From Gnetum montanum (Eukaryota > Streptophyta > Gnetopsida > Gnetales > Gnetaceae): DNA of 64,000 nucleotides. The stretch spans positions 1 to 64,000 of the forward strand of contig MNCI01022350.1 in assembly GCA_015680685.1 (NCBI GenBank), in the 5' to 3' direction. The position numbers and the translations under genes were made by a program. The stretch's first letter is position 1; the number at the start of each line of letters is the position of its first letter. The notes beneath the pieces were generated by a model. That model saw only the letters and a program-made list of their open reading frames with translations. It ran no database searches and was not told where the DNA came from. Of this stretch, positions 1-12,708 are shown piece by piece.

Positions 1-422
1 TCCCATGTTCTAGGAGGAAAGGGTGAGAGAATCTACTCGCAATGAATAGCTGATTCCTTGGCTAGTCGTACACGTTCGTCAACGCTCGTAACCAAGTCAT
101 ACTCATGCCGCATTACTAGGAAAGCAGTAAATAACATTAATTAAACCTATCCATGCACTGCCAGGTTTATCCACAAAGCTCATCTTTATTGTCGTACACA
201 ACTTGCGTTCAGGTACAAAGCTACTCGAATAAAGAACCGTTCACTTGGGGGACNGCTACTTTACGCCTAGGATGAGAAATGAGGGGAGTGACGCCTCTTA
301 TTTATAGATATGGCAACGGACCAAGATATCGCATACACGATATCGCAGGGAAAGACACGATATCACGTACGCGATATCGTAGGGGATGCACTATCGCGGC
401 TTGTGCAATCTGCGTCTCATCA
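1..422 (-). mobile_element. Family-A (Athila-like) LTR, partial, minus strand
   Basis: This is the reverse complement of the LTR at 59609-60649. The LTR start TGATGAG lies at 416-422 (read CTCATCA on the plus strand). The palindromic GATATCGC-type array lies at about 335-400 and the TATA box TATAAATA (as TATTTATA) at 299-306. The left part matches the repeated block around GTGTACGGCTAGTCAAGGAATC. The sequence beyond 422 has no polypurine tract, so the element body probably continues leftward out of the window and this is its 5' LTR; a solo LTR is also possible. There is an N at 254. Confidence 0.9.
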
Positions 423-2820
423 GATGTGATGATGATGTAAGAATGTGAAATCAGTTCAAAGTGAAGCCTTAATTAATGTAATGTCCACTCAATAGAGTTC
501 ATCCACCCAATTTTCTTGTATCCATCACTAGTGAATCAAGCTCAAGTTCAATGGGTATCTAGGACTTGTACCATGAATTATTGAATTTACTACTACTCGA
601 ACCATGGATAGGCGATGGATTCACATCTTAGGATATGAGATTTGGAACTCTAGATGAGTGCTTGGTTGCTAATAAGGAATGGGTGTGTCATCATGGGTTC
701 TTATAACCACTACAATGGACATGATCCATGGGATTAAATCAAGATGCACATGCTTGTCATACCTAATCATATTTTTCAAAAGAGATTCATGATTTTCATA
801 AACCTATGTGTGCCATGTAGTGAGGAATGAATTCTCATGTTTGTGTAAGTTAAAAAAACCATGTGATGATTTATCACTTTGATCATTTGATGATTCTTAT
901 ATGTCATTCTAAAAACTCTCTTCACATGTGAAAAAATAAAAATAAAACTAAAAGAAAAAATTGAAAAAGAAAGAGACTATTAAAGAAGAAAATGTAATGT
1001 AAATAGCAATATGATTATAAGTTCCTTGGTCCATAAAAAATTGGTATTTCTACCATCCCAGACCAATCCTATAATCACTCAAGTAAGATAAGATGAAAGG
1101 TTAAACTGATGTCCATGAAAACATGTGTGATGTCAATCAAGCATGCTTATATCATGTCTAATCTATTTCCTAGATCACTTCACCTCCAAATGTAATAATT
1201 CAAGATAATATCTTTTCTCATCCTTACCCATGGTCATAAAGGCCTAGAAGTCTCTCTCTTAGTGAACATTGATGGTGTTAAATGTTGCTTCCACTTAACT
1301 CTTGATTTCATTTATTTCTAAGAATCAAGATCATAATCCATAATGAAGACCATGCCCATATCCAAACCTAGAAAATTCCAAATTGGTTAACAATGATATT
1401 GTAATCATTGTTGGGATTAGGATTAGTTAGTGCAACCAAAGGAATTAAATAAATATTTTTTGTAAACAAATTTTGGGAACCTACTATAATCTTAAATTCT
1501 AAATGATTTGCATCATGTTACCTTGGTTTGGTTTCATCAATGGTTAGACTATAGTATAATCAAGGCTAGATAACACAAGTAGGGTTAGGTGCAACCTTGC
1601 ATTTAAAAAGGAAACTTGGAAATCTATCCCTACTATGTAGATGATTTGTAGTGATGGGATGTAGTAGTAGATCTTTCATGGAGTGTACGACATGTTTATG
1701 TTCTCCCATGATCTAATTGAATGATTTGATAGAGATCTAGTAATATTACACTGTTACCTTCTCTTTCTTGTCCAATATTCATTCTTCATATTGTCCATTC
1801 CATTCTTATTATTATGTATGATAAGAAGTTCATTAGGAATAGAAAAGGATGATATTTGACCATCCAAGGGGATGGAATTGCATTTAATCTTGATGTCACA
1901 CTAGTTGTCAAGAATATACAAATGTTGCATTAATAGGTTTTACAAAGGTAAGAAAGATATGTATTTTCTATGGAGAGGACTTAGTTGTAAATCCTTGGTG
2001 ATTTGGCATTGTAAGCAAGTGATATTAAGCATATCTCCTAGAGATGGTGATGGTTGCATGATGTAAGACACTTGATCTTGCACCTATATGGTTTTAATTC
2101 TATAAGCTTCAAGGTTTGATCATGATAATCCCTTTCCACCTTAGCTTAGATATGTTTATTTGTTTAATGTTGGGATATTCTATTTATCTTCCATTTTTCT
2201 AACCCTTCTTTTCTAGTTCTTAGATCATGGAATTGAGTAGCTTCAAATTATGATTCAAGTTCCATAAGTTTGAATATCATCCAATGTAATAGTTTAATGT
2301 TTTGGCCTTCTTTCTCTATTTGTGGCTTATTCGACTTATTCTTTAGTGTTTCAAACAAGTTTTGTATTGTCATTTTGCATCCTTAGCATTTTATTTCCTT
2401 TGTTTTCAATTTTCTTTATTTTCAATGGTTCAAACACGCAAAACTATATTACATTTACATCATAATTTGGATTTACTAGGATTTTCATGAGCATTTTTCT
2501 TCTTATTCTTTCCATTAGCATTGTCAATGTGGTTAAAAGAGGTGTCTTGTAACTTAGTCTTGGGAAAGAGACAGCAATTTAGGTATGTACATCATAATTT
2601 TGGTAGTTATTTAAATTATTTATATCTTATTTTTACATACCCATGCATACCTTAATTTCATAGTTATGATTATGTTTCTCTTGTGGTCCTAAGGATTATA
2701 CTTATCATTATTCCTATGGCCATTTCTTGTGATGGTAGTATAATGTTTTTAAAATATCATTTTATTTTTAGCATTTTTAAAACTCATCATGCTTACATGA
2801 TTGCACTTGGAATTTTATAG
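423..2820 (+). repeat. Family-B retrotransposon non-coding spacer (copy 1)
   Basis: No coding region is visible here. The stretch is a diverged direct copy of 33897-36540: matching phrases occur in the same order, for example GATGTGATGAT at the start, the block around GAATGAATTCTCATGTT near 830 (34295), and the A-rich purine tract near 930-990 (34430-34530). In the second copy this stretch lies between the protease end and the extra ORF of a family-B element, so it is read here as the same internal spacer. Confidence 0.7.
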
Positions 2821-3250
2821 ATCTACTCAAGAAGAGATTGAGATATCTCAACCTCGATCTATGATCATGCATGAGAGTCACTAGTCCTAGGAGAAGAGAA
2901 GGAAAAAGATTAATCACTAGATCCAACACTTATTCCTGAGATACCTTCCTTGAGAAAGAGATCTAGAGGTAAACAATCACACTTTTGAACTTTAGGTTAA
3001 GCACATTCCTAGCAAGATCTCTTGAATACATGCTAAATAAGCTAGTAGGAGAAGATTTGAAGATAGATGGCATGAAATAAGGCATAGGTGAAAATCATGT
3101 GTAGGAAAGATCCATCCATGAGGCTAGGGTGATAGAACTTAAGGCACAATTATAGATATTTCATATTTCTACACCCTACATGTCTAGCTTATTCCTATTC
3201 CATTCAAGAATATCAAGGGTATTCTATCCTAAGCTATCATCCCTTCACAC
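2821..3250 (+). pseudogene. Start of the family-B extra ORF, truncated
   Basis: This aligns with the beginning of the extra ORF at 36541. It follows an ATTTTATAG tract, as the other copy follows a CTTTATAG tract, and keeps short stretches resembling it (a basic, charged N-terminal segment, then a segment like RSIHEARVIELKAQL matching PIHEEKTIINSLSLAL in the second copy). The frame has stops and shifts. The domain region with FPxLIRKLC seen in the other copy is absent, so the ORF has lost most of its length before the LTR. Confidence 0.45.
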
Positions 3251-3689
3251 GTTTTAGTGAGGTGGCTTGTATTGTAACATAAGCATGATCTGCATTATAT
3301 ATTTGTCACGTCTCTACATTGATCTTTTCATGTGTCTAGTTCCTATATTTTTATCTTGGGTTTTAAATCTATGAAACTAGCTTTACTTATTTTTTGGAAA
3401 ATGATGAGATATACAGTGGCATTTTATATGTCTATTATAAGTCATAGATTTAGGAAGTATTTCATGTATCTTGTGTTTATAGTCCTAGCATGTTTAGCTA
3501 TGGTTTATGTCTCCTAGATTTTCTCCCTTCCCTATTATATCATACTTTTTTATTTTGTGCATGGCTCAACCTCCTTAGGATGTTTTTAACCTCATTTGAA
3601 TGTCTTAAGATCCTTCTAACATGTCTCTTAAGATTTGAGGTTTTATCTAGATTTAACTCTTGGAATCTTGAAAGAGAAGGTACATTGAC

Positions 3690-4625
3690 TCCTCTACACT
3701 AGCATAATCTCTACTTGTCTAGGTTTAGGCCCAAGTTTTCAAAGTTTATTTCAATTATCTATGATTTCATTAATAGAACTCTATTGACACCTAGGCATTG
3801 ATGAACCTTCATCATTATATTATGAAAACTATAAATACCGAGAATAGCCCTCATATATTTTTAGTCAATTTTTTATTTTCTTAAGCTTTTGGAATTTTTT
3901 TTATATGAAGAGCTTCTAGTCCTTTTGGTAATTTAATTTTGTTCCTATTTTATGTGTGTTTAAGTTGTTGATTTCATAAGTTTAGCTAGATTTTTTCAAA
4001 GTGTTACCTTAATTACATAGCCTAAAATCATTTGGTTGATAAGGAGCCTAGTATTTGCACAATGAATAAAGATCATGGGTTTTTCTTTTTGTTCTATACC
4101 ATTGATATTTTAAAACATTAAGATACTAAAAATATTTATTGAGTTTCTATTTCATCGAGTAATGATGATTCATCCTTATTGAAGGAGATCACAACTATTT
4201 GGCATGAGATAGTGACTAAGAGCCATTTATTACATTCTATGTATAGTGCTGCACTTGTCCCATAAGAGATTTTGAAATGTATATGTGATTTTAAATATTA
4301 TTCCTATCCCCATTGTATAGTGCTGCACTTGTCCCATTTTATGATTTTAAATGTATAAGGAGATTACAATATGTGCATTGTTATTTGTTTTATTATTTTA
4401 ATTATAAAATATAAAATGATAAATATTATTTCATTTTGTCACCATGATAACATGTCATGTCATTTTATGATATGTATTATAATATCTTTTATTTTTATTG
4501 AACATAGTGACATACACAAGAATTCTTAATAATCCCCTCAACATCATCTTTGAAGCTTATGTCTAGATTGCATCATGTTTCATATGATATAATCCCATTG
4601 GTCATAGCTAGTAGGGCTCCTACCA
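3690..4625 (+). mobile_element. Family-B LTR (probable 3' LTR), old copy
   Basis: It aligns with the LTR at 28757-29774. Shared landmarks are the TATA box (3830-3837 here, 28971 there), the segment around CATTTGGT with AGGAGCCTAGT (GGAGTCTAGT there), the tract with TTCATCCTTA and GGAGATCAC (GGAGGTCAC), and an end at GGCTCCTACCA (GACTCCTATCA there). A 24-bp direct duplication containing TGCTGCACTTGTCCCAT occurs at about 4237 and 4312. The left edge is not resolved and no target-site duplication was found. Confidence 0.6.
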
Positions 4626-5549
4626 AGAATCATGCAAATTTAGTATCATAATTGTCTTAGCAAATTAATACTAGTCAACATGTAATAGACCAAATCATTT
4701 AAGGATTCTCAAGTAGTCATGTACTCCAATGAAACCTATAGTGATTCTAACTAATGCCTAATGGCCAAGATTCATTAAATGTAATTAATCAAACAACTAC
4801 TTCCTTATTTGATTGTATTAAGTGATGATATTCCTATGTGGTTATGATTACTCTCTTCAAGGTCAATTCCAGATGATGCAATATAATGTCACTGGTAAAG
4901 GTATGGACTTGGTAAAGGTATGGACTTGGCTTGAAACCAAGACATAAAGTTTTAATGATCATTTATACCATACTTAACATAAGAGCCTAATGTAAATATG
5001 GTAAAGTATATTATGTCCTAGTATTTGCAATATCTTTTTATTTCATTACTCACCTCACTTCTGCATACTGTTATGTACCTAATAAGTTTGTTTAGTATAG
5101 TGTAGAATTTTAATGACAATAGTTATGTGGGTATGACATATAGACTTGATCAATATTTATCTCCAATGTATCTATGAACAAATTGTGAGATGGTTATACA
5201 ATGGCACAAATGACTAGATCTTTCTTTGTAGAGGACCTAATTGTATAACTTTTAAGAATTTATTCTATACAACATGTCCACATGTTTGAATCATCAAAGA
5301 ATAACTTTAGGTCCATATGCATTGTTATTTTTAACTCATCTTATTATTAACCTCTTATTTTAAAATCCCAATTCAAACTTTTTACACTTCACCACTTTAA
5401 TGATGTTTCAATAATGTTCATTCATATGTGTGTCATGTTTACATCCTTCCTATAACTTTCACCCAACTACCAATTTACTTTAAAATTTATGATAATAGGA
5501 AAAAATACAAAAGAAAATTTTTTACTCCTAGTTAGGGATGAAATTAGAC
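4626..5549. other. Unassigned AT-rich spacer
   Basis: No gene or clear element is visible. The one local feature is a perfect 17-bp tandem duplication (GGTAAAGGTATGGACTT) at 4894-4910 and 4911-4927. Confidence 0.4.
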
Positions 5550-6990
5550 CTTATAAAAAGCTCTAAGGCGTTTATTCAAGTTTTCTTAAGAAATTCATAA
5601 CAACATAATTACAACCTTTTATAGCCTCATGCATCATAGCCAAAACATTATGGCTTAGATAACATATCAAGTGGCACATAGTCAAATTTAAAATCTAGAA
5701 AATAGCCATTAGCATAAACATTACCAAAAATAGAAAAAAATTACTTATAGCCTTCAAAACCAAATTAAGAACATTAAAAACGTTTCAAGACATCCCCAAG
5801 GACATGGACTTTGAAAAGACCAATCTCTAAGCATGTCAACTACATCCCTCTCCAAAGGGGTAAAGTGCTATTACCAAAATTTAGCACTATTAACATAATT
5901 TAGCCAAAAATTCATTAAAAATCTAGCTTAGCTCTGATTTCAATGATTCCACCATGGAAGGAATCCTAAAATCATGAACCTTCCAGCCATAGATATTACA
6001 ACCAATAAAAACAAAACCACATTTACTTTAGGCATAGCCAAAGCTAGCAAAAATCATTGTTGTCATCATTAACCCCCTTTCATATATGGTTGGGAGAAAA
6101 TTCACCAAAAATTTTTTTAAGCTCCAAATGGAGTGATTCCATCACTATTTGAAAGAATAAATTGATACCTATGTCCCCATACCTAACACAAATTCAGAAC
6201 CTCTACCTTTTATTCAGAAAAAAATCATCAATTTGGATTAAAAAAATGAAAATGGCACAAACCCCCTTTTTGATACAAGTTTAATGAAAACTTCATTAAA
6301 ATTTGTTTCTAATCCAAATGAAGTGATTCCACCTCCATTGGAAAGCTAAAGCCAAGACCACAAAGCCATAACAAAATGTTAGCCAAAAACCATGTTGTTT
6401 GCTTAGAAAAAATTCATGAATTTACATGGAATTTTGAAAAATAGCATAAAAAACCTAATTGCATGACCTTACAAAAATAGCCATAACTTCCTCATTATTA
6501 ACCAACATTGAACGAAAAAACAACCATTGGAAATCTTAATGTAGGGCTACAAACCCATGGCATCAAATTTTAAAAATATGAAACCATTTGCTTAGGAAAA
6601 ACTACAAAATATTGCTTACGTTTTTCATGTAAAAATCACCAAAAAGCTAAAAATTCATTAAATCCAACTTAACATAGCCATACAAAATAGCAAAAACAGC
6701 CAAAAAATTTTATACCTATTTGAGAATACACAAAAATAATGTGGCAAAATTTTTTTAGAATTAAATTTTGATGAAATTTAAAGCCTATATCTAAGAAAAA
6801 TAGCCCTATCCCCAAATGTATGGAAAAAAGCATGAAAACAACAAACCTAATTTTAAAAACCAAATCTACCAACACCAAAATAATGAAATGACCATATATC
6901 TATGTAGAAATGACCAAAAAAAGAGGTGGTATTTTGTGAGATATTCATCTCACCCCATCTATCAGCGTAGATCTAAACAAAACGCCCCCA
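5550..6990. repeat. Degenerate tandem repeat, period about 190 bp, subtype I
   Basis: Anchors recur at near-constant spacing. TGATTCCA-type anchors lie at about 5943, 6133 and 6323 (190 bp apart each time), followed by ACCATTGGAAATC near 6523. A second anchor, TTATTCAGAAAAA / GCTTAGAAAAA / GCTTAGGAAAAA, lies at about 6211, 6401 and 6590. Units are rich in AGCCAAAAA and are clearly diverged. The array edges are estimates. There is no coding content. Confidence 0.65.
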
Positions 6991-7840
6991 CACATGGCAA
7001 GAAAAACAAGATAAATAGATAGAAACCAAAGTAACATTGGTTGGAACTGCCCACCTCAAAGTAGCCATGGATGAATATTGGATTGAGATGGGCCTAGGAA
7101 GTCCTAATAGGTCTCTTGAATGATCATCTATCTTTTGGATTCATGGGCTTCTACTCTTCCCCTAACACTGCTTGGACACCATAGCAAGATGAACACTGAG
7201 AACTAATGAATTATGGAAAGATTGGAGGTTCAATGCTAGCAGCAAGGAAAATTAATGTTTCTAGCAGCAAGGAAAATTAATGTTTTCACCCTAAAGATTA
7301 GTGGTGTCTATAATAGGAAATCTCTATTTGAGATCTCTCCCAATGTGTTTTTTTTTTTTTGAAAATTAAAATTATGATCAAAACTTCCAAAAATTTGACA
7401 TTAAAAACACCATCAAAACCTAAATGCCCACCTCTCAACTCTAGTTGCCAATTCAGTGTATCATAACTCCAAGTGCACAGAAGTGCAAGAGGGGGACAAG
7501 TCTCTTCTATGTTAGGATGGGTGGAAAATAACTTCACCTTTTAGATTTTAAAATTTTTTGGTAGTGGACCTCAACATACACATTAACTCCTAGCTTGGAA
7601 ATTGCATCAACATTGGGTTTTAATCCCTTGAACACATAAAATGATAACTAAACTTTAACTCCCATGCATCCACACTTGAGATACCATGCCTAGCATGGAT
7701 ACATGCCTCCCACTTCATAAAACCATTAAAACATAATCTTTTTGTCATTTTTAGTAGCTAAAACCTACCATTTCAACCCCAAGATTCCAAAAAGGGGTTA
7801 GACATTGATAAAACTAGACAACTTGGGTTTCCACACTGGG
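6991..7840. other. Spacer between the two repeat blocks
   Basis: No gene is seen. It contains a perfect 25-bp tandem duplication beginning CTAGCAGCAAGG at 7236-7260 and 7261-7285, and a T run near 7348-7360. It may contain further, more diverged units of the flanking array. Confidence 0.4.
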
Positions 7841-9256
7841 GCAACATTGCCTAGCATGGAACAAGGGGGTGGGGGGAGAGGGGGTAACATCCATTCTTAC
7901 CTCCCAACATCCATTTGTCCAAGTTTGATCCCTGGAATGGGCCCACATGACGTAGAACCCCTCCAAGCATCTCTAGTAGCCTAGAACCTTACCAAACCTA
8001 GTCAAAAGTGGTAAAAAACTTGGGATTGGGTTCCACACTAGGCATCCTAGTCCTAGCATGGATGAATGGGGGAATTATCAAAATTACCTAAATCAACTAC
8101 CTAGTACCCATATTTCAAAGCCTAGTACATGCTCACAACCTCTGATAGCCTAAATTAACCTTACAACAAGTTGATTCTCCTTCCATAGCCTATTCCACAC
8201 TGGTGAATCCTCCTCCACACTACTTAGTGAGGAGCTAGCATGATAACCCAAAGGTTATGCAAGAAAACCTAAAGTTATGATCCAAAATGGCCAAATAACC
8301 TACTCTGGTAATCCCTAGACCATGTTGGAACCCCTTGGAGCTTCCAAAGACCTCAAAAGTAGTCAAAAATGGTACAAAACTATCATTGCCCTCTCATCCA
8401 TGTTAGGGCCATCATGCCCAGCATGAAGAAAGGGTGGAAAATATGAGGCACCTAGAAGCCTCCAAACTAGAGAATCTTAATACCTAGTACTAATCGTTGA
8501 CACTAGCAACCCCAAAGGCTAACATGCATGGTCAATTGGCTATTGAACTAGCCTAGATATGGCTTTCTTAGTTCTTCCATGCTGGAGAACATCTCTTCCA
8601 TGTTTCCTATCATGGAAACAAGGTGGATGGAGCTAAGAAATTTAGTGGGGGTCCTAGATGTCAGGAAAACATCAAACTATCTAATACTAATATCATAACC
8701 TTAATAGCCTCTCTAGAAGCCACTAGAATGCCAAAGATCAACTCCCTAAGGTTCTTCCATGCTAAGGAAGACCTCATCCAAACTAAGCACTCTAATCTCA
8801 GCATGGATGGAATGGGGAAAGCCAAAATTGTTGAAGTTTGCATGTAGTTTGACTTTTGAAAGCAACACAATCCTTCCTAGAGCCACCAAACTTCTGGAAG
8901 TAACCTAAAACAACTTTCCCTTTTTGGATTCCCCACATTGAGAAGAAAACCATCCATGTTGAGCATCCTACCCTTAGCATGAATGGATGGAGGGAAGCCT
9001 AAAAACCCTATGAACATACATCATAACCAAAACTATCAAAAATTAGCAAAAAGTAGAGTCCCCTAGTTCCTACATACTAGGAGCCACCTCTTCCATGTTG
9101 GCCAATGTGGAAGTAAGGGGAACTTTGGGGGGATTCCAAAATAGCCCTTAGATACCCTAAACGGATGTTAGAAAGCCTTATGTGTGTCCTAGAATCCTTT
9201 TTGTGCATCCTAGAACATTCTGACTTGCCAAAATTGACCTTGAATAGCAAAAATGC

Positions 9257-9299
<43 letters not shown>

Positions 9300-10830
9300 N
9301 GGGGAGGGGGGGAGAGGGGGTGATACACCAAAAACCATTTAACAACCTTTGAAATGACTAGATTTAAACACTGGGCATCAAAAATTGACATTAGCGACTT
9401 TAGAAACCTACATGCACAACCAGAAATGATAAAAAATAGCAAAAAATAGCATCCCTTAGTGCTTCCACATTGGGTGCCACATCTTCAATTCTAGCTAGCA
9501 TGTAAGAAAGGGGAAGCCAAAAACGCACCTAGCAAGGCTCTAAATTAGCTAGTTTTGACCTTAGACCATACCTCTCAACTCTGGCAACCTTAGAAGCACA
9601 CATGCATAGTCAATTGAGATCAAAATTAGTCTAGATATTAGATTTATTATTCTTCCATGCTAAGGACCTCCTCCACCATGCTGCCCTACATGAAGACTAA
9701 GGGAGGGACTCATTTGGGGCTCATAAATACCTTAGAATGACATCAAGTGACTTTGCATGCACCTTAGACCTTGCTAGCACCCTCTAGAACCTTCAAACCT
9801 TAGGAAACTAATCCTACATGATCAAAAATTTATTCCCCAATCTTCAATCTTGAGCACCCCATCCCTAGTGTGGAAAAAAGGAAGGAAGTACAAAAAACAT
9901 TTAGGAACACTCAAAATTGCTGAATTTTAACCTAAAAACCTACCTCTCGACCCTAGCAACTCTAGGAGCTAACATGCATAGTCAATTGTGACCTGAATTG
10001 ACCTAGATCTAGGATTCTTCCTTCATCCACACTTGAGAAGGCCTCTTCCACACTAGTTAGTGTGAAAATAAAAGGGGGGAAAGCCTCATTTTCTACTTTT
10101 GATGATAAGATGACACTCTTGGAGAACACAAATCTATGCTAGAGAAGCTTAGGAGCTCATAATCTTGAAATTATGCTTATTTAACTTTATTTTGGTCCTC
10201 AAAACTCATTCCCCCTAATCTTCCACACTGGAGTAACTTCCCAGCATGGAAACAAAGGGGTGAAACCTTAGATTCCCTTACATGACCTCCAAACATAACT
10301 AAAATTAGCTAGAAACTTGCAGAATCATGATCTATAGCTCTAGGAGGCTAGGAACTTGGTCAACATGCTCCTAGGCCATCCTAAAATTATGGAATAAGTG
10401 TCAACCATTATTTCTTGTTGGGGATGTTATGCTCAACATGGAAGAATGGGGGGAAGCTATTTCAACATGTTTTAAATCAAATGAGCTCAAAACAAAGCTA
10501 GAGGATGCACAACTCCTAGATCTAGGTTCTAGCTACCCATTTGACCTTGTTTTTGCTTGGATTTTGGTTTTCCACATTATGCCTCCTCTCTTCCATGCTG
10601 GCTAGCATTGAAATAGGAATATTAACCTTTATAACCTACTTTTAGGCCTTTACTAACCTTCAAGGTGCCCAATTTTTATAGATTTGACCCTGTGCTACCT
10701 TGGGAAGGCCTTGGAACCTCAATTTTGGACCTTGAGATGCTCCAAAGCATACTTTCCTTATTTTCCACTCTAAGGGTCCCTTCTTCTAGGCTAGCCAACA
10801 TGGAAAGGGGGCGAGGGGTGGGTGGGGGTG
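7841..10830. repeat. Degenerate tandem repeat, period about 185 bp, subtype II (about 16-17 units)
   Basis: A core resembling TTCCATGCTGG ... CCTAGCATGGAAxxAAGGGG recurs across the block. AGCATGG-type anchors fall at about 7851, 8052, 8234, 8417, 8606, 8797, 8972, 9100, 9300 (where the CT run sits), 9494, 9684, 9863, 10056, 10240, 10432, 10601 and 10794. Most steps are 170-200 bp; one is about 130, suggesting a deletion. Units often carry AAAATAGCAAAAA, linking them to subtype I. No open coding region is present. Confidence 0.75.
9260..9300. repeat. (CT)n microsatellite ending in N
   Basis: About 20 CT units run straight into an N at 9300, then a G-rich tract. The N beside a simple repeat suggests an unresolved assembly position, so the true length is uncertain. 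Confidence 0.95.
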
Positions 10831-11747
10831 AGGGATTTGCATGAAAGCCTTAAAACTATTGATTTCTAGGTCTAAATAGCCTTGACTAATGTCAAACTCA
10901 CCCAACAACCTTGTAGTCCTAAACCATATCCCACTAAGGTATAAAACTAGTAAAACCTAATCCTATATTACTCAATTTCCACCATATGTAGCTTATTTTT
11001 CTTGATTTGGCCTTATTGCATGATGTTTTGACTTGTTCTTGACCTTGTGTTACACTGACGACCATGATAACTTTCTTATAGCCTTTACATAGCCTTATGT
11101 TTTCTTTATTTACCTTATTATAACCTTATTTTCTTTTGTTTATCATTTGATTGATATCAAATAGTGGGGTTTGACCTTCCATGACCATCATTTGACACCA
11201 TGTGACCATCACATGCTATGGACTTAACCTAGCATTATGGCCTGCTATTACCTGCTAAGGCCTAAAGCTAGCAGAATCATGATCCATGTTAATTATTTGT
11301 AGCCTCATTTTTTATACTTTCCTTTGTTTGATAGTTTTTTTATCTTGATTTGGGCCCTTATTTCACTTTGTTCACTTGTTTTTACACTATTTATAGTCTT
11401 GAATGACCTTGTTTGGAAAAGAATAGCATGTATTTGCATAATTTTATAGCATTCTAGCATTGTTTATTTACTTTTACCCATGTTCCACTTAATATGCTTT
11501 TGGTTGGCATGTAGAATCAAAGTATGAGTACCTAGAAGCATATCAGTCTACCTTTATGCCTACATGGACCTCATGGTGATGTTGGATAGTATATCAACCT
11601 TGATGGCCTAGATCTTAAGCCTAAGAGTTGTCGATCACATAGCCTTAATAGGCAAACCTCTAGAATGGCCTAAGAACCTAGTCAAAACCCTTGACATAGA
11701 GGTAGTGACATAACTAAAGACTCTCTAGTTGAGGTTCCTATCACAAC
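10831..11747 (+). other. Left flank of element A1, probably interior of the Tat-like host element
   Basis: No gene can be called with confidence. It adjoins the A1 insertion; the TSD copy ACAAC is at 11743-11747. The sequence on the other side of A1 (21619 onward) is a Tat-like pol, so this stretch should belong to the same host element. Near 11230-11280 it has phrases (ATGGCCTGCTATTACCTGC, GCCTAAAGCTAGCAG) resembling the short tandem repeat at 24909-25080 of that element. Gag and protease of the Tat element are not recognisable. Confidence 0.45.
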
Positions 11748-12571
11748 TGATGAACTGCAATATCGAGACCGCGATATCAAGTCTGCGATATCGGAGCCTG
11801 CCAAGTGATATCAGACATCCAATATCAGAACATGTCTCATTGCCTATAAATAAGAGGTGGATGCTCTTGGTTTTGACATTAGTTTTCTAGTCCCTTACCC
11901 AAACTCTTGTAGTTTTCCCTTTCCAGAGTTAGAATTATTTCTAAGTGCCTGTAGTAGGAGTCATAAAGTGAACGGATCTTTATTCCAGCATTGTGTACCT
12001 GAGCACACCTTGTGTTCAAAAATAAAGATGAACTTTGTGATAAACCTTGCAGCATTCAGAATATTTATTGCTTTTAAAGTTATTTATAGTTATTTAATGC
12101 TTTCGTTAGTTAATTGATGTTGCTTTTATTGATTCGTTAATTTTCACAAGTAAGCACACTCAGTACGACCACTTTGAGCATACATGGAACACTTGGTAAC
12201 CTAGTAACGATTAGCGTTTGGTAGTCCTAGTAGTGTTACACTGGTTCAGGATGTGTACAGAGAGTGGGAATGGATGTTGGTGTTAGAACTAGTTAGAACC
12301 TAGCGGATTAGTTAAATTAAATTAGTTACTTAATTATTCCATTTCTCCCTTTTAGCACCAAGACATAAACATAAAAAGCATAAAAATCATATACCTCAAG
12401 TTTACTTAACCATACAATCATGCCATATGAGTAAGCTTGGGAAGACAACGATTGTGTAATCCATCCTTGTTCTGTGAAGGCACATAAACACTTAGTCCTT
12501 GGAGTTTGACTGGATTGCACGTAATGCTTGTATTCATATGGTTGAGTGTAGGGGTACCTCGCTGCTCATCA
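11748..12571 (+). repeat. A1 5' LTR
   Basis: It starts TGATGAACTGC and ends GCTGCTCATCA. It has a mutated GATATC/GCGATATC array at about 11760-11828, a TATA box TATAAATA at 11845-11852, an AAATAAAGATGAAC tract that may act in polyadenylation, and the family's U5 end (TAGGGGTACCTCGC). A 60-base stretch compared with the 3' LTR (12121-12180 against 21167-21226) shows four differences, all transitions. Confidence 0.95.
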
Positions 12572-12572
12572 T

Positions 12573-12590
12573 TGGAACTATTGCTAGGGA
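12573..12590 (+). promoter_or_regulatory. A1 primer-binding site (degraded)
   Basis: It sits one base after the LTR end. It reads TGGAACTATTGCTAGGGA, a decayed form of the TGGCGCCGTTGCCGGGGA seen intact at 60651. The intact form is complementary to the 3' end of plant tRNA-Asp, the usual Athila/Tat primer. Confidence 0.85.
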
Positions 12591-12708
12591 CTTTGTTGTT
12601 TCTGTGCTAATTAGAACTTAGGAATCTTCCCATCATTGGAATGAACCCTTAGGGTTAGTTACAAAAAATAAATAATATAATAATACATTGCACATTGAAT
12701 AATTAATC

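Noticed and set aside
7298-9442. Several short open frames on both strands
   Set aside because: They fall inside the tandem repeat or low-complexity tracts and show no protein motif.
5550-10830. CRISPR-like or gene-cluster array
   Set aside because: Units are long, degenerate and without unique spacers; the context is a plant repeat region.
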